A stretch of DNA of 64,000 nt, from contig JAEUHR010000028.1 in the NCBI GenBank assembly GCA_016794425.1, positions 124,001-188,000 of the forward strand, read 5' to 3'. The translations under genes were made by a program, and so were the position numbers. The notes under the pieces were generated by a model. The model saw only the letters and a program-made list of their open reading frames with translations, was not told where the DNA came from and made no database searches. This document shows, one piece after another, positions 54,580-63,539 of this stretch (the stretch's first letter is position 1; the number at the start of each line of letters is the position of its first letter). This DNA comes from Planctomycetota bacterium. GTDB lineage: Bacteria; Planctomycetota; UBA1135; UBA2386.

Positions 54580-56382
54580 TCAGCGCATCGACGGTTCGGC
54601 CGGTTCGGCCGGCGCGGCCGGCGCCGGCGCCGCCGCCAGCGCGGCCAGGAACGTCTGCGCGGCGCGGTGTTCCGGCGTGATCTCGAGCACGCGGCGGAAC
54701 GCGGCCTCGGCTGCGGCGGCGTCGCCGGTGAAGCGCAGGTTGTAGCCGCGGACCAGGTGTGCGGCCGCGTCGAACGGCTTGCCGGCGAGGTAGCGGTCGA
54801 GGTCCTCCATCTGCCGGTCGAACAGCGCGGTGTCACCGTAGAACTCGCGCTTGTCGACGGTCGCACCGGCGAGCTTCGGGTCCAGGCGCAGCGCCTCGGC
54901 GATCAGGAACGCCGCGTAGTGGTAGTCGCCGTTGGCGAACGCGGCGTCGGCGCATTCGAAGTGCAGCGCGCCGTCGTCGGGCGAGTAGCTGCGCGCACGG
55001 CCGTAGGCTTCGGCGGCGTCGGCGAAGCGGCCGGCCTCGAAGTAGAAGCGGGCCAGTTCGGCGTACTTCGCCGCGAGGTCGTCCGCGGGCAGCGCGCGTT
55101 CGGCCGGTGCGAGCGGCCGCGCCGGTCCACCGGCGACGATCACGCCGCCGTCGACGGCGGCAGGTTCGGCTGGCTCGGCGGGGGCCGGGGCCTCCTGGAC
55201 CACGACCACGGAGCCCGGCACCGTCAGGTAGACCGGGCAGTAGGTCGTCGTCGGGTACCACCAGTAGGTCGTCGACGCGCAGTGCGGGTGGTACCAGCGG
55301 CGGTTCCACGAGTAGGAGTAGCAGTCGTCCCACCAGCGCGTGCGGTAGCAGTACCAGGGCGTCCAGAACCAGTTCCAGGTCGAGCACCCGTGGTAGTGCC
55401 TCGGCTGCCACCAGGAGTTCCACAGCGTCGGGTGGCAGTCCGACCAGCCGCGGCTGTGCGACCAGGACGAGCGCGGCGCGGCGGGAGCCGTCACGCCGGC
55501 GACCAGCGAGCTGCGGGCCCGCGACGTCGTCAGCAGCGGCGCGCCGGTGCGCGGCACCAGACGCGGTGTCGCCGTCGCCGTGGCGCCCGCCGTGGTCGGC
55601 CGCGTCGCGCCGTCGCGCGTGCGCAGCACCGCGCTGCCGCGGCGGCTGTCGGCGGGGCGCGTGCTCGGCGTCACGCGCGTGGCGCCGGTGCGCGTGCCGG
55701 TCGCGGCGTCGGTAGCCGGGCGGCGCACGACCGGCTCACGGTCGTAGCGCGGTGTCCGGCGCACGGTCGCGCCGCGGTCCGGTGCCGGCGTCGCCTCGCG
55801 GCTGCCGGTGCGGCGGCCGGGTTCGGCCGGAGTCCGCGTCACCGGTCGCGAAGTCGGCGCCTCGACGCGCGGCGACGGCCGCGTGATCGTGCCGCCGACC
55901 GGGCGTGGTCCGTTGTCGGTGCGCGTGGTCGTCCGCGGCGTGGGGGCGGTGCGCGGCGCGGGGGCCGTGCGCGGCGAAGGCGTGGTGCGTGGCGACGGCG
56001 TGGTGCGTGGCGACGGCGTGATGTCGCGGCTGGTCGGGCGCGTGACCGGCCGTGGTGCCGGCGCCGGCCGCGCGACGTTGTCGCGCGCGTTCGGGATCTG
56101 CGGCGCGACCGGGCGGGAGACCGGCATCGGTGCCGGCCGCGGCGCCGGCGTCGCGACCGGCCGCGGCGCCGGCCGAGGTGCCTGCGCCGGCGCGCTGGGG
56201 CGCGGGGCCGGCCGCGGTGCCTGCGACGGGGCGACCGGGCGGGGGGCGGGGCGGGGGGCCTGCGAAGGAGCACTCGGCCGCGGTCGCGGCTGCGGCTGCT
56301 GCGAGCCGCGCTGGGCAGCCAGCGGCAGCGACAAGCCGAACAGGAACAGGGCGGACAGGACCGCGATTCGATGTGTCTTCAT
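54580..56382 (-). CDS. Secreted Pro/Arg-rich, Trp-rich TPR protein
   Basis: 600 residues from the ATG at 56382, with a signal peptide (KTHRIAVLSALFLFGLSLPLAAQ). Residues 25-290 are low complexity: repeats of PRPAPRPVAPSQA-type, then TPSPRTTPSPRT-type and Arg/Thr-rich segments. Residues about 295-385 form a striking Trp/Tyr/His/Cys-rich block (WNSWWQPRHYHGCSTWNW, WTPWYCYRTRWWDDCY). An Ala/Pro-rich linker leads into a TPR domain (residues about 440-580: AAKYAELARFYFEAGRFADA, SPDDGALHFECADAAFANGD). Signal peptide and TPR suggest an envelope protein; the aromatic block may bind carbohydrate or pack as a small disulphide domain. Confidence 0.8.
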   Translation of the reverse strand: MKTHRIAVLSALFLFGLSLPLAAQRGSQQPQPRPRPSAPSQAPRPAPRPVAPSQAPRPAPRPSAPAQAPRPAPRPVATPAPRPAPMPVSRPVAPQIPNARDNVARPAPAPRPVTRPTSRDITPSPRTTPSPRTTPSPRTAPAPRTAPTPRTTTRTDNGPRPVGGTITRPSPRVEAPTSRPVTRTPAEPGRRTGSREATPAPDRGATVRRTPRYDREPVVRRPATDAATGTRTGATRVTPSTRPADSRRGSAVLRTRDGATRPTTAGATATATPRLVPRTGAPLLTTSRARSSLVAGVTAPAAPRSSWSHSRGWSDCHPTLWNSWWQPRHYHGCSTWNWFWTPWYCYRTRWWDDCYSYSWNRRWYHPHCASTTYWWYPTTTYCPVYLTVPGSVVVVQEAPAPAEPAEPAAVDGGVIVAGGPARPLAPAERALPADDLAAKYAELARFYFEAGRFADAAEAYGRARSYSPDDGALHFECADAAFANGDYHYAAFLIAEALRLDPKLAGATVDKREFYGDTALFDRQMEDLDRYLAGKPFDAAAHLVRGYNLRFTGDAAAAEAAFRRVLEITPEHRAAQTFLAALAAAPAPAAPAEPAEPSMR

Positions 56383-56573
56383 GGCACTCCAGCGCACGAT
56401 GCGGGGGCCGCGCGCAAGCAACTAGGATACCGGACGCGCGGCCGCCACAGCGGACGGCGCCGGGGCAGGTTGCACCGGCCGGGCGGTTCGCCGCGGTGGC
56501 TCGGGGCCCGCAGCTGTCCTCGGCACGCGACATCGCGGGCGCGATTCGCCCGACCGCGTGGCACGATGCGGCG

Positions 56574-57185
56574 ATGTCGTTCCTGGCCCGGCTGTTCTTC
56601 CGTGGGCTCGCGGCGATCCTGCCGCTGGCCTTGACCGGCTACTTCGTCTGGTGGGCGGTGTCGAGCGGTGAGGCGCTGCTGCACCGCCTGGTCGTCGAGG
56701 TGCTGCAGATCGTGCCCGAGGAGCGCTACTGGCCGGGCATGGGCTTCGCGCTGTCGATCGTGCTGGTGATGGTGATCGGCTTGTCGATGTACTCGTTCGT
56801 CGTGCGGCAGGTCTACGGCCGGTTCACGCGCCTGCTCGAGCGCATCCCCGGCATCAAGTCGGTCTACGGCATGATCGCCGACGTCGTGAAGCTGTTCGGC
56901 AACGCCGAGGAACGGCCGTTCCGCAAGGTCGTGCTGGTGCGGTTCGAGAGTGGCTTCGAGCAGATCGGCTTCCTGACCCGCGAGGACTTCGCCGACCTGC
57001 CGGACATCGGTGCCGGCAAGGTCGCGGTCTACCTGCCGATGAGCTACCAGCTCGGCGGCTTCACGCTGGTCATCGAGGCGTCGCGCGTGCGCGAACTGGC
57101 GATGTCGGTCGAGGAGGCGCTGCGGTTCAGCGTGACCGCCGGTGTGGCCCGACACGAGGGCGGAACGCCTCCCGCGAAACGGTAG
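56574..57185 (+). CDS. DUF502 membrane protein
   Basis: 203 residues. Two membrane helices (RLFFRGLAAILPLALTGYFVWW and a second at about 60-80) precede a soluble domain with the DUF502 signatures LERIPGIKSVYGMIADVVKLF and RKVVLVRFESGFEQIGFLT. Widespread family, no known function. It is upstream of the DUF6797 gene by 15 bp and may be cotranscribed with it. Divergent from the TPR protein at 56382. Confidence 0.9.
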   Translation: MSFLARLFFRGLAAILPLALTGYFVWWAVSSGEALLHRLVVEVLQIVPEERYWPGMGFALSIVLVMVIGLSMYSFVVRQVYGRFTRLLERIPGIKSVYGMIADVVKLFGNAEERPFRKVVLVRFESGFEQIGFLTREDFADLPDIGAGKVAVYLPMSYQLGGFTLVIEASRVRELAMSVEEALRFSVTAGVARHEGGTPPAKR

Positions 57186-57200
57186 GATCGCCGGGCCACC

Positions 57201-60047
57201 ATGCGCCTCCGAACCGCCGTCGCCGTCCTCTCGTGTGCCCTCCCGGTCGCGGCCCAGCAGGACGACGGGCCCTACGGCATGCGCTACGGGCCGCTGCTGA
57301 CGACGACGGTCGAGTGCGGCGGCATCGCCGGCACGACGCTGAAGGGGCTGGTGATCCGCGGCGGCAGCCTCGGCACCGTCGTGTTCGACACCGAACTGCT
57401 GCGGCTGTCGGCGGCGTGGACCGACGGCTGGCTGCGGCTGCGCGGTACCGCCTACGACAGCGCGCACGGGCCGATGCCCGGTCGCCACGGCGTGCCGCTG
57501 CTGGCGACCAGGCCAGGCCCGGGTTGGGCGCAGGCCGGCAGCTTCGCCGATCCGCGCGAGATCCCGTACGGACCGCTGCCGCACGCGTCGGGCCGCTACC
57601 TCGGCGCGCAGCTGGTCGACGGCGACGGCGTCGTCGTCGAATACGAGGTCGACGGCATGCGCGTGCGCGAGCAGTTCGACTGGCAGCTCGATCGCAGCCT
57701 CGTGCGCACGCTCGAGCTCGCCGCATCGCCACGCGAGCAGCTGCTGGTCGTCGCCGATGCGCCGAACGGCGCCGGCAGCACCGCCGCGGCGCCGGCCGGT
57801 CGCCGGGCCACGCTGCAGTGGCAGCACGACGGTGGTGTGGTCGTCGACGCGGCGGCGACGTGGGATCGGCTCGCGACCGGCGCGCCGATGGCGGACGACC
57901 TGCTCGACCTGGCCGGCGGCGCGAGCCTGTCCGCGGTGCCGGGCCATGCGATGCCCGACCGCGACCTCGCGGTGCTGCTCGACGGCAGCGCCGACCAGGC
58001 TGTCGGCTTTCCTGCAGTGACCGTCGGCGACGCCGACCCGGTGACCGACGCGCGGCTGCTCGTCGATCTGCAGCGCGCCGTCGCGCTGGCCCGGATCCAG
58101 CTGTTCGCCGGCACGGCCCTTGGGCCCGAGGCGGCGCTGCGCGTCGCGATCCACGGCAGCACGGCCGCGGCGGCCCCCGACGCGACCGCGGCGGACCTGC
58201 GGGCGGCGGGCTGGCGCGAACTCGGCCGCATCGACACGGTCGGCCTGCCGGCGCAGCTGGCGACCGGGGCGGCGCTCGCGCCGGCGCCAGGGTTCGGCGA
58301 ACAGCGCCACCTGCTGCTGGTCGTGCACGAAGGTGCGCCGCTGCGCGAGATCGACGTGGTGGCGGCGACCGCGGCGCCGGCGCTGCCGCCGACGCAGTTG
58401 TCCTGCGCGCTGCTCGGCGATGCCGGGCCCGAACTCGCGGTCGTCGACGGCCGCATGCTGCTGCGCGTGCCGCCGCACGACGCGGCGCAGCGCGTGCAGC
58501 TGGTGCTCGCGCGCGGCAGCGCGGCCGAACTCGACGCCCGGGCCGCGGCCCAGCTGGCGGCGAACACGGTGCCGCCGATCGCGACCGCGCCGGCCGCGGC
58601 GCGCTGGGGCGAGCCGCTGCACGTGCGCGGCGTGCGCGGCGCCGACGACGGCGCGTTCGCGGTCGACACGATCACGATCCCGTTCGACAACCCGTTCCAC
58701 TCGCGCATGCGCACCGCGGCGTTCGACTTCTTCGCCGACGGCCGCGCCGCCGTGTCGACGTGGAACGGCGACGTCTGGGTCGTGGGCGGCATCGACGGCG
58801 AGCTCGCCGACCTGACGTGGCGCCGCTTCGCGACCGGCCTGTTCGACCCGCTCGGGCTCCGGATCGTGGACGACGTCGTGCACGTGCTCGGCCGCGACGG
58901 CATCACGCGGCTCGTCGACACGAACGGCGACGGCGAGGCGGATCGCCACGAGTGCTTCAGCAATGCCGTGCTGATCACCGACGCGTTCCACGAGTTCGCG
59001 TTCGATCTGCAGACCGACGCCGACGGCAACTTCTTCTTCAGCAAGGGCGCGCCGGTGAAGCCGGGTGGCCGCGGCTTCATGAAGATCGTGCCGCACCACG
59101 GCGCGATCCTGAAGGTGTCGCGCGACGGCGCGCGCATCGAAGCGGTCGCCACCGGCTTGCGCGCGCCGAACGGCATCGGCGTCTCGCCGGACGGCATCCT
59201 GACGTCGGGCGACAACGAGGGCACCTACATGCCGCGCTGCCGCCTGAACTGGATCGCGCGGCCCGGCTTCTACGCCGGCGTCAAGGACACCGCGCACCGC
59301 ACGCCGGTGCCGGAGCAGCCGGACCTGCCGCTGTGCTGGATGCCGATGGACGTCGACAACTCGAGCGGCGGCCAGGTGTGGGTCACCGGCGCCGGCTGGC
59401 CGGACCTGCAGGGGCGCCTGCTGCACCTCTCGTACGGCACCTGCTCGGCGTTCCTGGTGCTGACCGAAGAAGTCGACGGGCGCATGCAGGGTGGCCTGGT
59501 GCGGCTGCCGGCCGAGTTCTCGTCGAGCTGCATGCGCGGCCGCTTCTCGCCGCGCGACGGCCAGCTCTACGTCGTCGGCCTGCAGGGCTGGCAGACCAAC
59601 GCGTCGCGCGAGGGCGGCTTCCACCGCGTGCGGCGCACCGCGGCGCCGCTGGGCCTGCCGATCGGCTGGCGCACCTGCACGGCCGGCGTCTACCTGACGT
59701 TCGCGGAGCCGCTCGACCCGGCGACGGCCGCCGATCCGGACGGCTACGCGGTCGAGATCTGGAACTACCGCTACTCGTCGAACTACGGCTCGCCGGAGGT
59801 GTCCGTGCTGCAGCCGCAGCGCGAGGTCGCCGAGGGCAAACCGAACCGCGACCCGCTGCCGGTGACCGCGGCGAAGCTGTCGCCGGACGGCCGCACGGTG
59901 TTCCTCGCGATCGAGGGCATGCGGCCGGTGCAGCAGATCCGGGTCGGCTGGAACGTCGACGCGGCGACCGGCCGCACGCTGCAGGGCGACCTGCACGCGA
60001 CGATCCACGCGCTGGCCGCGGACCCCGGCTTCCCGCAGGAGCGCTGA
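57201..60047 (+). CDS. Secreted DUF6797 plus glucose/sorbosone-dehydrogenase-like propeller
   Basis: 948 residues with a signal peptide (RLRTAVAVLSCALPVAAQ). Residues about 20-300 match the DUF6797 N-terminal region seen in Planctomycetota and Verrucomicrobiota (ending near PDRDLAVLLDGSADQAVGF). From about residue 480 a PQQ-enzyme-like propeller follows (DAFHEFAFDLQTDADGNFFFSKGAP, NGIGVSPDGILTSGDNEG, RPGFYAGVKDT). In these lineages the protein sits beside a cytochrome c and is thought to oxidise sugars or other polyols in the periplasm. TGA at 60045-60047 is followed by the next start 2 bp later. Confidence 0.85.
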   Translation: MRLRTAVAVLSCALPVAAQQDDGPYGMRYGPLLTTTVECGGIAGTTLKGLVIRGGSLGTVVFDTELLRLSAAWTDGWLRLRGTAYDSAHGPMPGRHGVPLLATRPGPGWAQAGSFADPREIPYGPLPHASGRYLGAQLVDGDGVVVEYEVDGMRVREQFDWQLDRSLVRTLELAASPREQLLVVADAPNGAGSTAAAPAGRRATLQWQHDGGVVVDAAATWDRLATGAPMADDLLDLAGGASLSAVPGHAMPDRDLAVLLDGSADQAVGFPAVTVGDADPVTDARLLVDLQRAVALARIQLFAGTALGPEAALRVAIHGSTAAAAPDATAADLRAAGWRELGRIDTVGLPAQLATGAALAPAPGFGEQRHLLLVVHEGAPLREIDVVAATAAPALPPTQLSCALLGDAGPELAVVDGRMLLRVPPHDAAQRVQLVLARGSAAELDARAAAQLAANTVPPIATAPAAARWGEPLHVRGVRGADDGAFAVDTITIPFDNPFHSRMRTAAFDFFADGRAAVSTWNGDVWVVGGIDGELADLTWRRFATGLFDPLGLRIVDDVVHVLGRDGITRLVDTNGDGEADRHECFSNAVLITDAFHEFAFDLQTDADGNFFFSKGAPVKPGGRGFMKIVPHHGAILKVSRDGARIEAVATGLRAPNGIGVSPDGILTSGDNEGTYMPRCRLNWIARPGFYAGVKDTAHRTPVPEQPDLPLCWMPMDVDNSSGGQVWVTGAGWPDLQGRLLHLSYGTCSAFLVLTEEVDGRMQGGLVRLPAEFSSSCMRGRFSPRDGQLYVVGLQGWQTNASREGGFHRVRRTAAPLGLPIGWRTCTAGVYLTFAEPLDPATAADPDGYAVEIWNYRYSSNYGSPEVSVLQPQREVAEGKPNRDPLPVTAAKLSPDGRTVFLAIEGMRPVQQIRVGWNVDAATGRTLQGDLHATIHALAADPGFPQER
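60037..60041 (+). promoter_or_regulatory. Ribosome-binding site AGGAG inside upstream gene end
   Basis: AGGAG ends 7 nt before the GTG at 60049 and decides the GTG start of the cytochrome gene. Confidence 0.7.
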
Positions 60048-60048
60048 C

Positions 60049-62067
60049 GTGCGCCGCCTGCTGCTCGCGCTGTGCTGGGGCTGGGCTGCACTGCCCGCGC
60101 AGGGCGACGCGCGCGGCGTGCGGGCCGAGTTCGTGCGGCTCGGCGACGAACCGCGCGCCGTCGACGTGCAGCGGCTGCGGCTGCTGTCGCTGGCGGTCGA
60201 GCGCGGTGAGACACCGTCGCCGTACCTCGAGCCGGGGCTGTTCCGCGCCACGCTGCAGGCCGACGTCGGTCTGCCGATGCGCGACAAGCGCCGCTTCCGC
60301 CTCGACGGCCGCGGCCGCGCTGTGCTGTCGGTCAACGGCGAGAAGGTGCTCGAGGGCGCGCTGCGACCGGGCAAGCCGCTCGAGACCACCGTCGAGATCC
60401 GGTTGAAGAAGGGCGCGAACCGGCTCGAGCTGGTGTTCGAGAGCGCGGCTGCGGGCGACGGTCAGGTGCGGCTCGCGTGGGCCGGCGCCGACTTCGCGTT
60501 CGAGCCGATTGCACCCGAACTGCTCGGCTGGGCCGCCGACGATGCCGGCCTCGCGCTCGGCGCCGCGCGCCGCCGTGGCCACGCGCTGTTCGTCGAGCGC
60601 CGCTGCGCGCGCTGCCACGATCCGCAGCCGGCGACGATCGGTGCCTCGGCGGCCGGCGAACTCGACGCGACCGGTCCCGACCTGCGTGCGGTCGGCGGGC
60701 GCCTGCGGCCGCAGTGGCTGGCGACGATGCTGCGCGACCCGCGCGCGGCGCGCGCCGACGCGACGATGCCGCGCTTCCGCTGGGAGCGCGACACCGACCC
60801 CGACGACGTGGCGGCGTGGTTCGCCGCCACCGGCACGCCGCTGGCCGCGCCGACGTTCCCCGACGCCGCGGCCGAGCAGGGCGCCGTGCGCTTCCGCGAA
60901 CTCGCCTGCGTCGCCTGCCACGTCGAGCCGGGAGCGGATCCGGCCGGCGCCGAGTTCGGCGCGCGCTCGTCGCTCGACCACGTGGCGGCGAAGTGGCACC
61001 CGGCGGCACTGGTGGCGTGGCTGCAGGAGCCGCAGCGCGACCACGCGCACGTGCGCATGCCGGACTTCCGGCTCGACCGCGACGACGCGACGCGGCTGGC
61101 GGCGCTGCTGCTGCGTGCCGGTCCCGGCCCTGTGCCCGCGGCCGTGCGCGGCGACGCGGGCCGCGGCCGGCACGTCGTGCAGCAGGCCGGATGCGTCGAC
61201 TGCCATGCGGTCCTGGTGCCGCTCGGCGCGCCGCGACCGAAGCTGCTGGCGAACCTCGACGCCGACCGCGGTTGCCTCGCCGAGTCCGCCGAGCGCGCGG
61301 GCCGCGCGCCGGACCTCGGCCTCGACGCGGCGCAGCGCACCGACCTGCGCGTGTTCCTGCCGTTCGCGACGGCGGCGCCGTGGCGCCGTGCGCCGCTCGA
61401 CTTCGTCGCGCGCCATGTGACGGCGCAGCGCTGCACGGCCTGCCACGCGCTCGACGGCGCGCCGTCGACGTGGGCCAGCTGGTCGCGCGCGGCGTCGGCC
61501 GGCGCGCCGCTGCCGGCGGCGCAGGATCCGATCGCGCAGGGCGTGCCGGCGCTGACCTGGGTCGGCGCGAAGCTGCAGCCGTCGTGGCTCGAGTCGTTCC
61601 TGCGCGGCGGCGAGCCGTCGCCGCGGCCGTGGCTGCACGCGCGCATGCCGTCGTTCGCGCGGGACGCGGCGGCGCTGGCGGCCGGCCTCGTGCGCGAGCA
61701 CGGCTACGGCCAGGCCGACGAGCCGGCCGGCGCCGTCGACGCGCAGCTGGCGATCGACGGCGAACGGCTGCTGGCGATGGGCAAGGGCTTCGGCTGCGTG
61801 CAGTGCCACGCGCTCGGCGACCAGCCGCCGGTGCAGGTGTTCGAGCGCGAGGGCATCGAACTGCTGACCGCGCGCCGGCGGCTGCGGCACGAGTACTACG
61901 CCCGCTGGCTGCTCGACCCGACGCGGCTGGATCCGGAGTCGCGCATGCCGAAGTTCACGCTGGCGAAGGGCCGCACGGCGCTGACCGACGTGCTCGGCGG
62001 CGACGCGGCGCAGCAGTTCGAGGCGATCTGGCACCACCTCGGCAGCCGGCTGCCGCGCCGCCGATGA
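60049..62067 (+). CDS. Pentahaem c-type cytochrome with N-terminal PA14-like domain
   Basis: 672 residues from the GTG at 60049. Signal peptide RRLLLALCWGWAALPAQ. Residues about 40-145 resemble a PA14/beta-sandwich domain (RFRLDGRGRAVLSVNGEKVL). Five CxxCH haem-binding motifs follow: CARCH, CVACH, CVDCH, CTACH and CVQCH, spread over about residues 180-600, with Met residues suited to axial ligation (e.g. MPRFRW, MPDFRL, MPSFAR, MPKFTL). It probably accepts electrons from the DUF6797 dehydrogenase-like protein in the periplasm. Its stop overlaps the next ATG (ATGA). Confidence 0.9.
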   Translation: MRRLLLALCWGWAALPAQGDARGVRAEFVRLGDEPRAVDVQRLRLLSLAVERGETPSPYLEPGLFRATLQADVGLPMRDKRRFRLDGRGRAVLSVNGEKVLEGALRPGKPLETTVEIRLKKGANRLELVFESAAAGDGQVRLAWAGADFAFEPIAPELLGWAADDAGLALGAARRRGHALFVERRCARCHDPQPATIGASAAGELDATGPDLRAVGGRLRPQWLATMLRDPRAARADATMPRFRWERDTDPDDVAAWFAATGTPLAAPTFPDAAAEQGAVRFRELACVACHVEPGADPAGAEFGARSSLDHVAAKWHPAALVAWLQEPQRDHAHVRMPDFRLDRDDATRLAALLLRAGPGPVPAAVRGDAGRGRHVVQQAGCVDCHAVLVPLGAPRPKLLANLDADRGCLAESAERAGRAPDLGLDAAQRTDLRVFLPFATAAPWRRAPLDFVARHVTAQRCTACHALDGAPSTWASWSRAASAGAPLPAAQDPIAQGVPALTWVGAKLQPSWLESFLRGGEPSPRPWLHARMPSFARDAAALAAGLVREHGYGQADEPAGAVDAQLAIDGERLLAMGKGFGCVQCHALGDQPPVQVFEREGIELLTARRRLRHEYYARWLLDPTRLDPESRMPKFTLAKGRTALTDVLGGDAAQQFEAIWHHLGSRLPRRR

Positions 62068-63539
62068 GCGGGCCGCGTCCGGCCGGGCGCGTGCCGCAGG
62101 GCGCGGCCGGCATCCCGCGGCCACCGGCGGGGATCGACCTGCGGCTCGACGGCAACCAGGGTCGGGCGCCGTCGGCCGCGTTCGTCGCGGCGCTGCCGGA
62201 CGCCGCGCGGGCGCTGCGCGACTACCCGCTGGAGCCGGCGCTCGAGGCGGCGCTGGCCGCCCACCACGGCACGACGGCGGACCGCGTGTTCGTCGGTGCC
62301 GGCGCCGACGACGTGCTGGATCGGCTCTGCCGCGCGGTGCTGGAGCCCGGCCGCGCCGCGATCGTGCCGTTGCCGACGTTCGAGATGCTGCCGCGCTACG
62401 TCGCGGCGACCGGTGCCGAACTGGTGGCGCCGGCGTGGACCGAAGGCGCCTGGCCGCGCGACGCGGTGCTGCGCGCGATCACCACCGCCACGGCGCTGGT
62501 CGCGATCGTGTCGCCCAACAACCCGACCGGCCTCGTCGCCACCGCCGACGACGTGCGCGCGGTCGCGGCAGCGGCGCCGCACGCGGTCGTGCTGGTCGAC
62601 GCGGCCTACGCCGAGTTCGGCGGCGACGACCTGACCGCGGTCGCACGATCGTTGCCGAACGCGGTCGCCGTGCGCACGTTCAGCAAGGCGTACGGCCTCG
62701 CCGGGCTGCGCGTCGGCTATGCGCTGGGCTGGCCCGAACTGGTCGGCTGGCTGCGCCGCGTCGGCAGTCCGTTCACCTGCGGCACCTGGAGCCGCGTCGT
62801 CGCCGCCGAGCGGCTCGCGCGTTCCGCCGCCGAGGTCGCGGCCTACGTGCGCGACGCGATCCGCGAACGTTCGGCGCTGACCGCGCAGCTGCAGGCGCTC
62901 GGCCTGCTGCCGCTGCCATCGGCCGGCAACTTCGTGTTCGTGCGCGGCGGCGATCCGCAGTGGCTGCGCGACGCGCTGGCCGGGCTCGGCATCGCCGTGC
63001 GGGCGTTCGCCGACGGCGTGCGCATCACGCTGCCGGCGGCCGACGCGGCGTTCGCGCGGCTCGAACGCGCACTGGCCGCCGCGGTGCGGCCCGACGCACT
63101 GCTGTTCGACCTCGACGGCGTGCTCGCCGACCTCGAGGGGCGCCACGCGATCGCGGCGGTGGCCGACGTCGCGGCGCTGGCGGCGCACCGGCCGCTCGGC
63201 GTCGTCACCAGCTGTCCGCGGCGGCTCGCCGAATCGGTGCTGGCGCGGCACGGTTTCGCGCCGCACCTGCGCGCGCTGGTCACCGCCGAGGACGGCCCCG
63301 GCAAACCGAGTCCGGTGCCGGTGCAGCTGGCGCTGCAGCGGCTCGGTGCAACCTCGGCCTGGATGCTCGGCGACAACCCGGGCGACGTGCTGGCGGCGCG
63401 CGCAGCCGGCGTCGTGCCGCTGGCGGTCGCGCCGCGCGGCATCGGCGCCGAGGCGCACGCCGAACGGCTCTGCGCTGCCGGCGCGGCGCGGCTGGTCGGC
63501 GGCATCGCCGACCTGCTGCCGCTGGTTCAGCGCACCTGA
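62064..63539 (+). CDS. Histidinol-phosphate aminotransferase-like domain fused to HAD phosphatase
   Basis: 491 residues from the ATG at 62064, overlapping the cytochrome stop. Residues 1-340 are a class I/II PLP aminotransferase of the HisC type: SPNNPTGLVAT, VLVDAAYAEFGGDD, and the PLP lysine K208 in RTFSKAYGLAGLRVGYA. Residues about 344-490 are a complete HAD-IA phosphatase: nucleophile LLFDLDGVLADLEGR (Asp349, Asp351), GVVTSCPRRL, GPGKPSPVPVQL (Lys) and MLGDNPGDVLAARAAG. In histidine synthesis HisC is followed directly by histidinol-phosphate phosphatase, so the fusion would link two consecutive steps. Similar aminotransferase-HAD fusions are known (TIGR01548-type). Placing next to a cytochrome is unexpected. 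Confidence 0.85.
   Translation: MSGPRPAGRVPQGAAGIPRPPAGIDLRLDGNQGRAPSAAFVAALPDAARALRDYPLEPALEAALAAHHGTTADRVFVGAGADDVLDRLCRAVLEPGRAAIVPLPTFEMLPRYVAATGAELVAPAWTEGAWPRDAVLRAITTATALVAIVSPNNPTGLVATADDVRAVAAAAPHAVVLVDAAYAEFGGDDLTAVARSLPNAVAVRTFSKAYGLAGLRVGYALGWPELVGWLRRVGSPFTCGTWSRVVAAERLARSAAEVAAYVRDAIRERSALTAQLQALGLLPLPSAGNFVFVRGGDPQWLRDALAGLGIAVRAFADGVRITLPAADAAFARLERALAAAVRPDALLFDLDGVLADLEGRHAIAAVADVAALAAHRPLGVVTSCPRRLAESVLARHGFAPHLRALVTAEDGPGKPSPVPVQLALQRLGATSAWMLGDNPGDVLAARAAGVVPLAVAPRGIGAEAHAERLCAAGAARLVGGIADLLPLVQRT

Noticed and set aside
54903..56533. Several plus- and minus-strand open frames over the Pro/Arg-rich region
   Set aside because: They are frame shadows of the periodic low-complexity coding sequence of the gene at 54580-56382.
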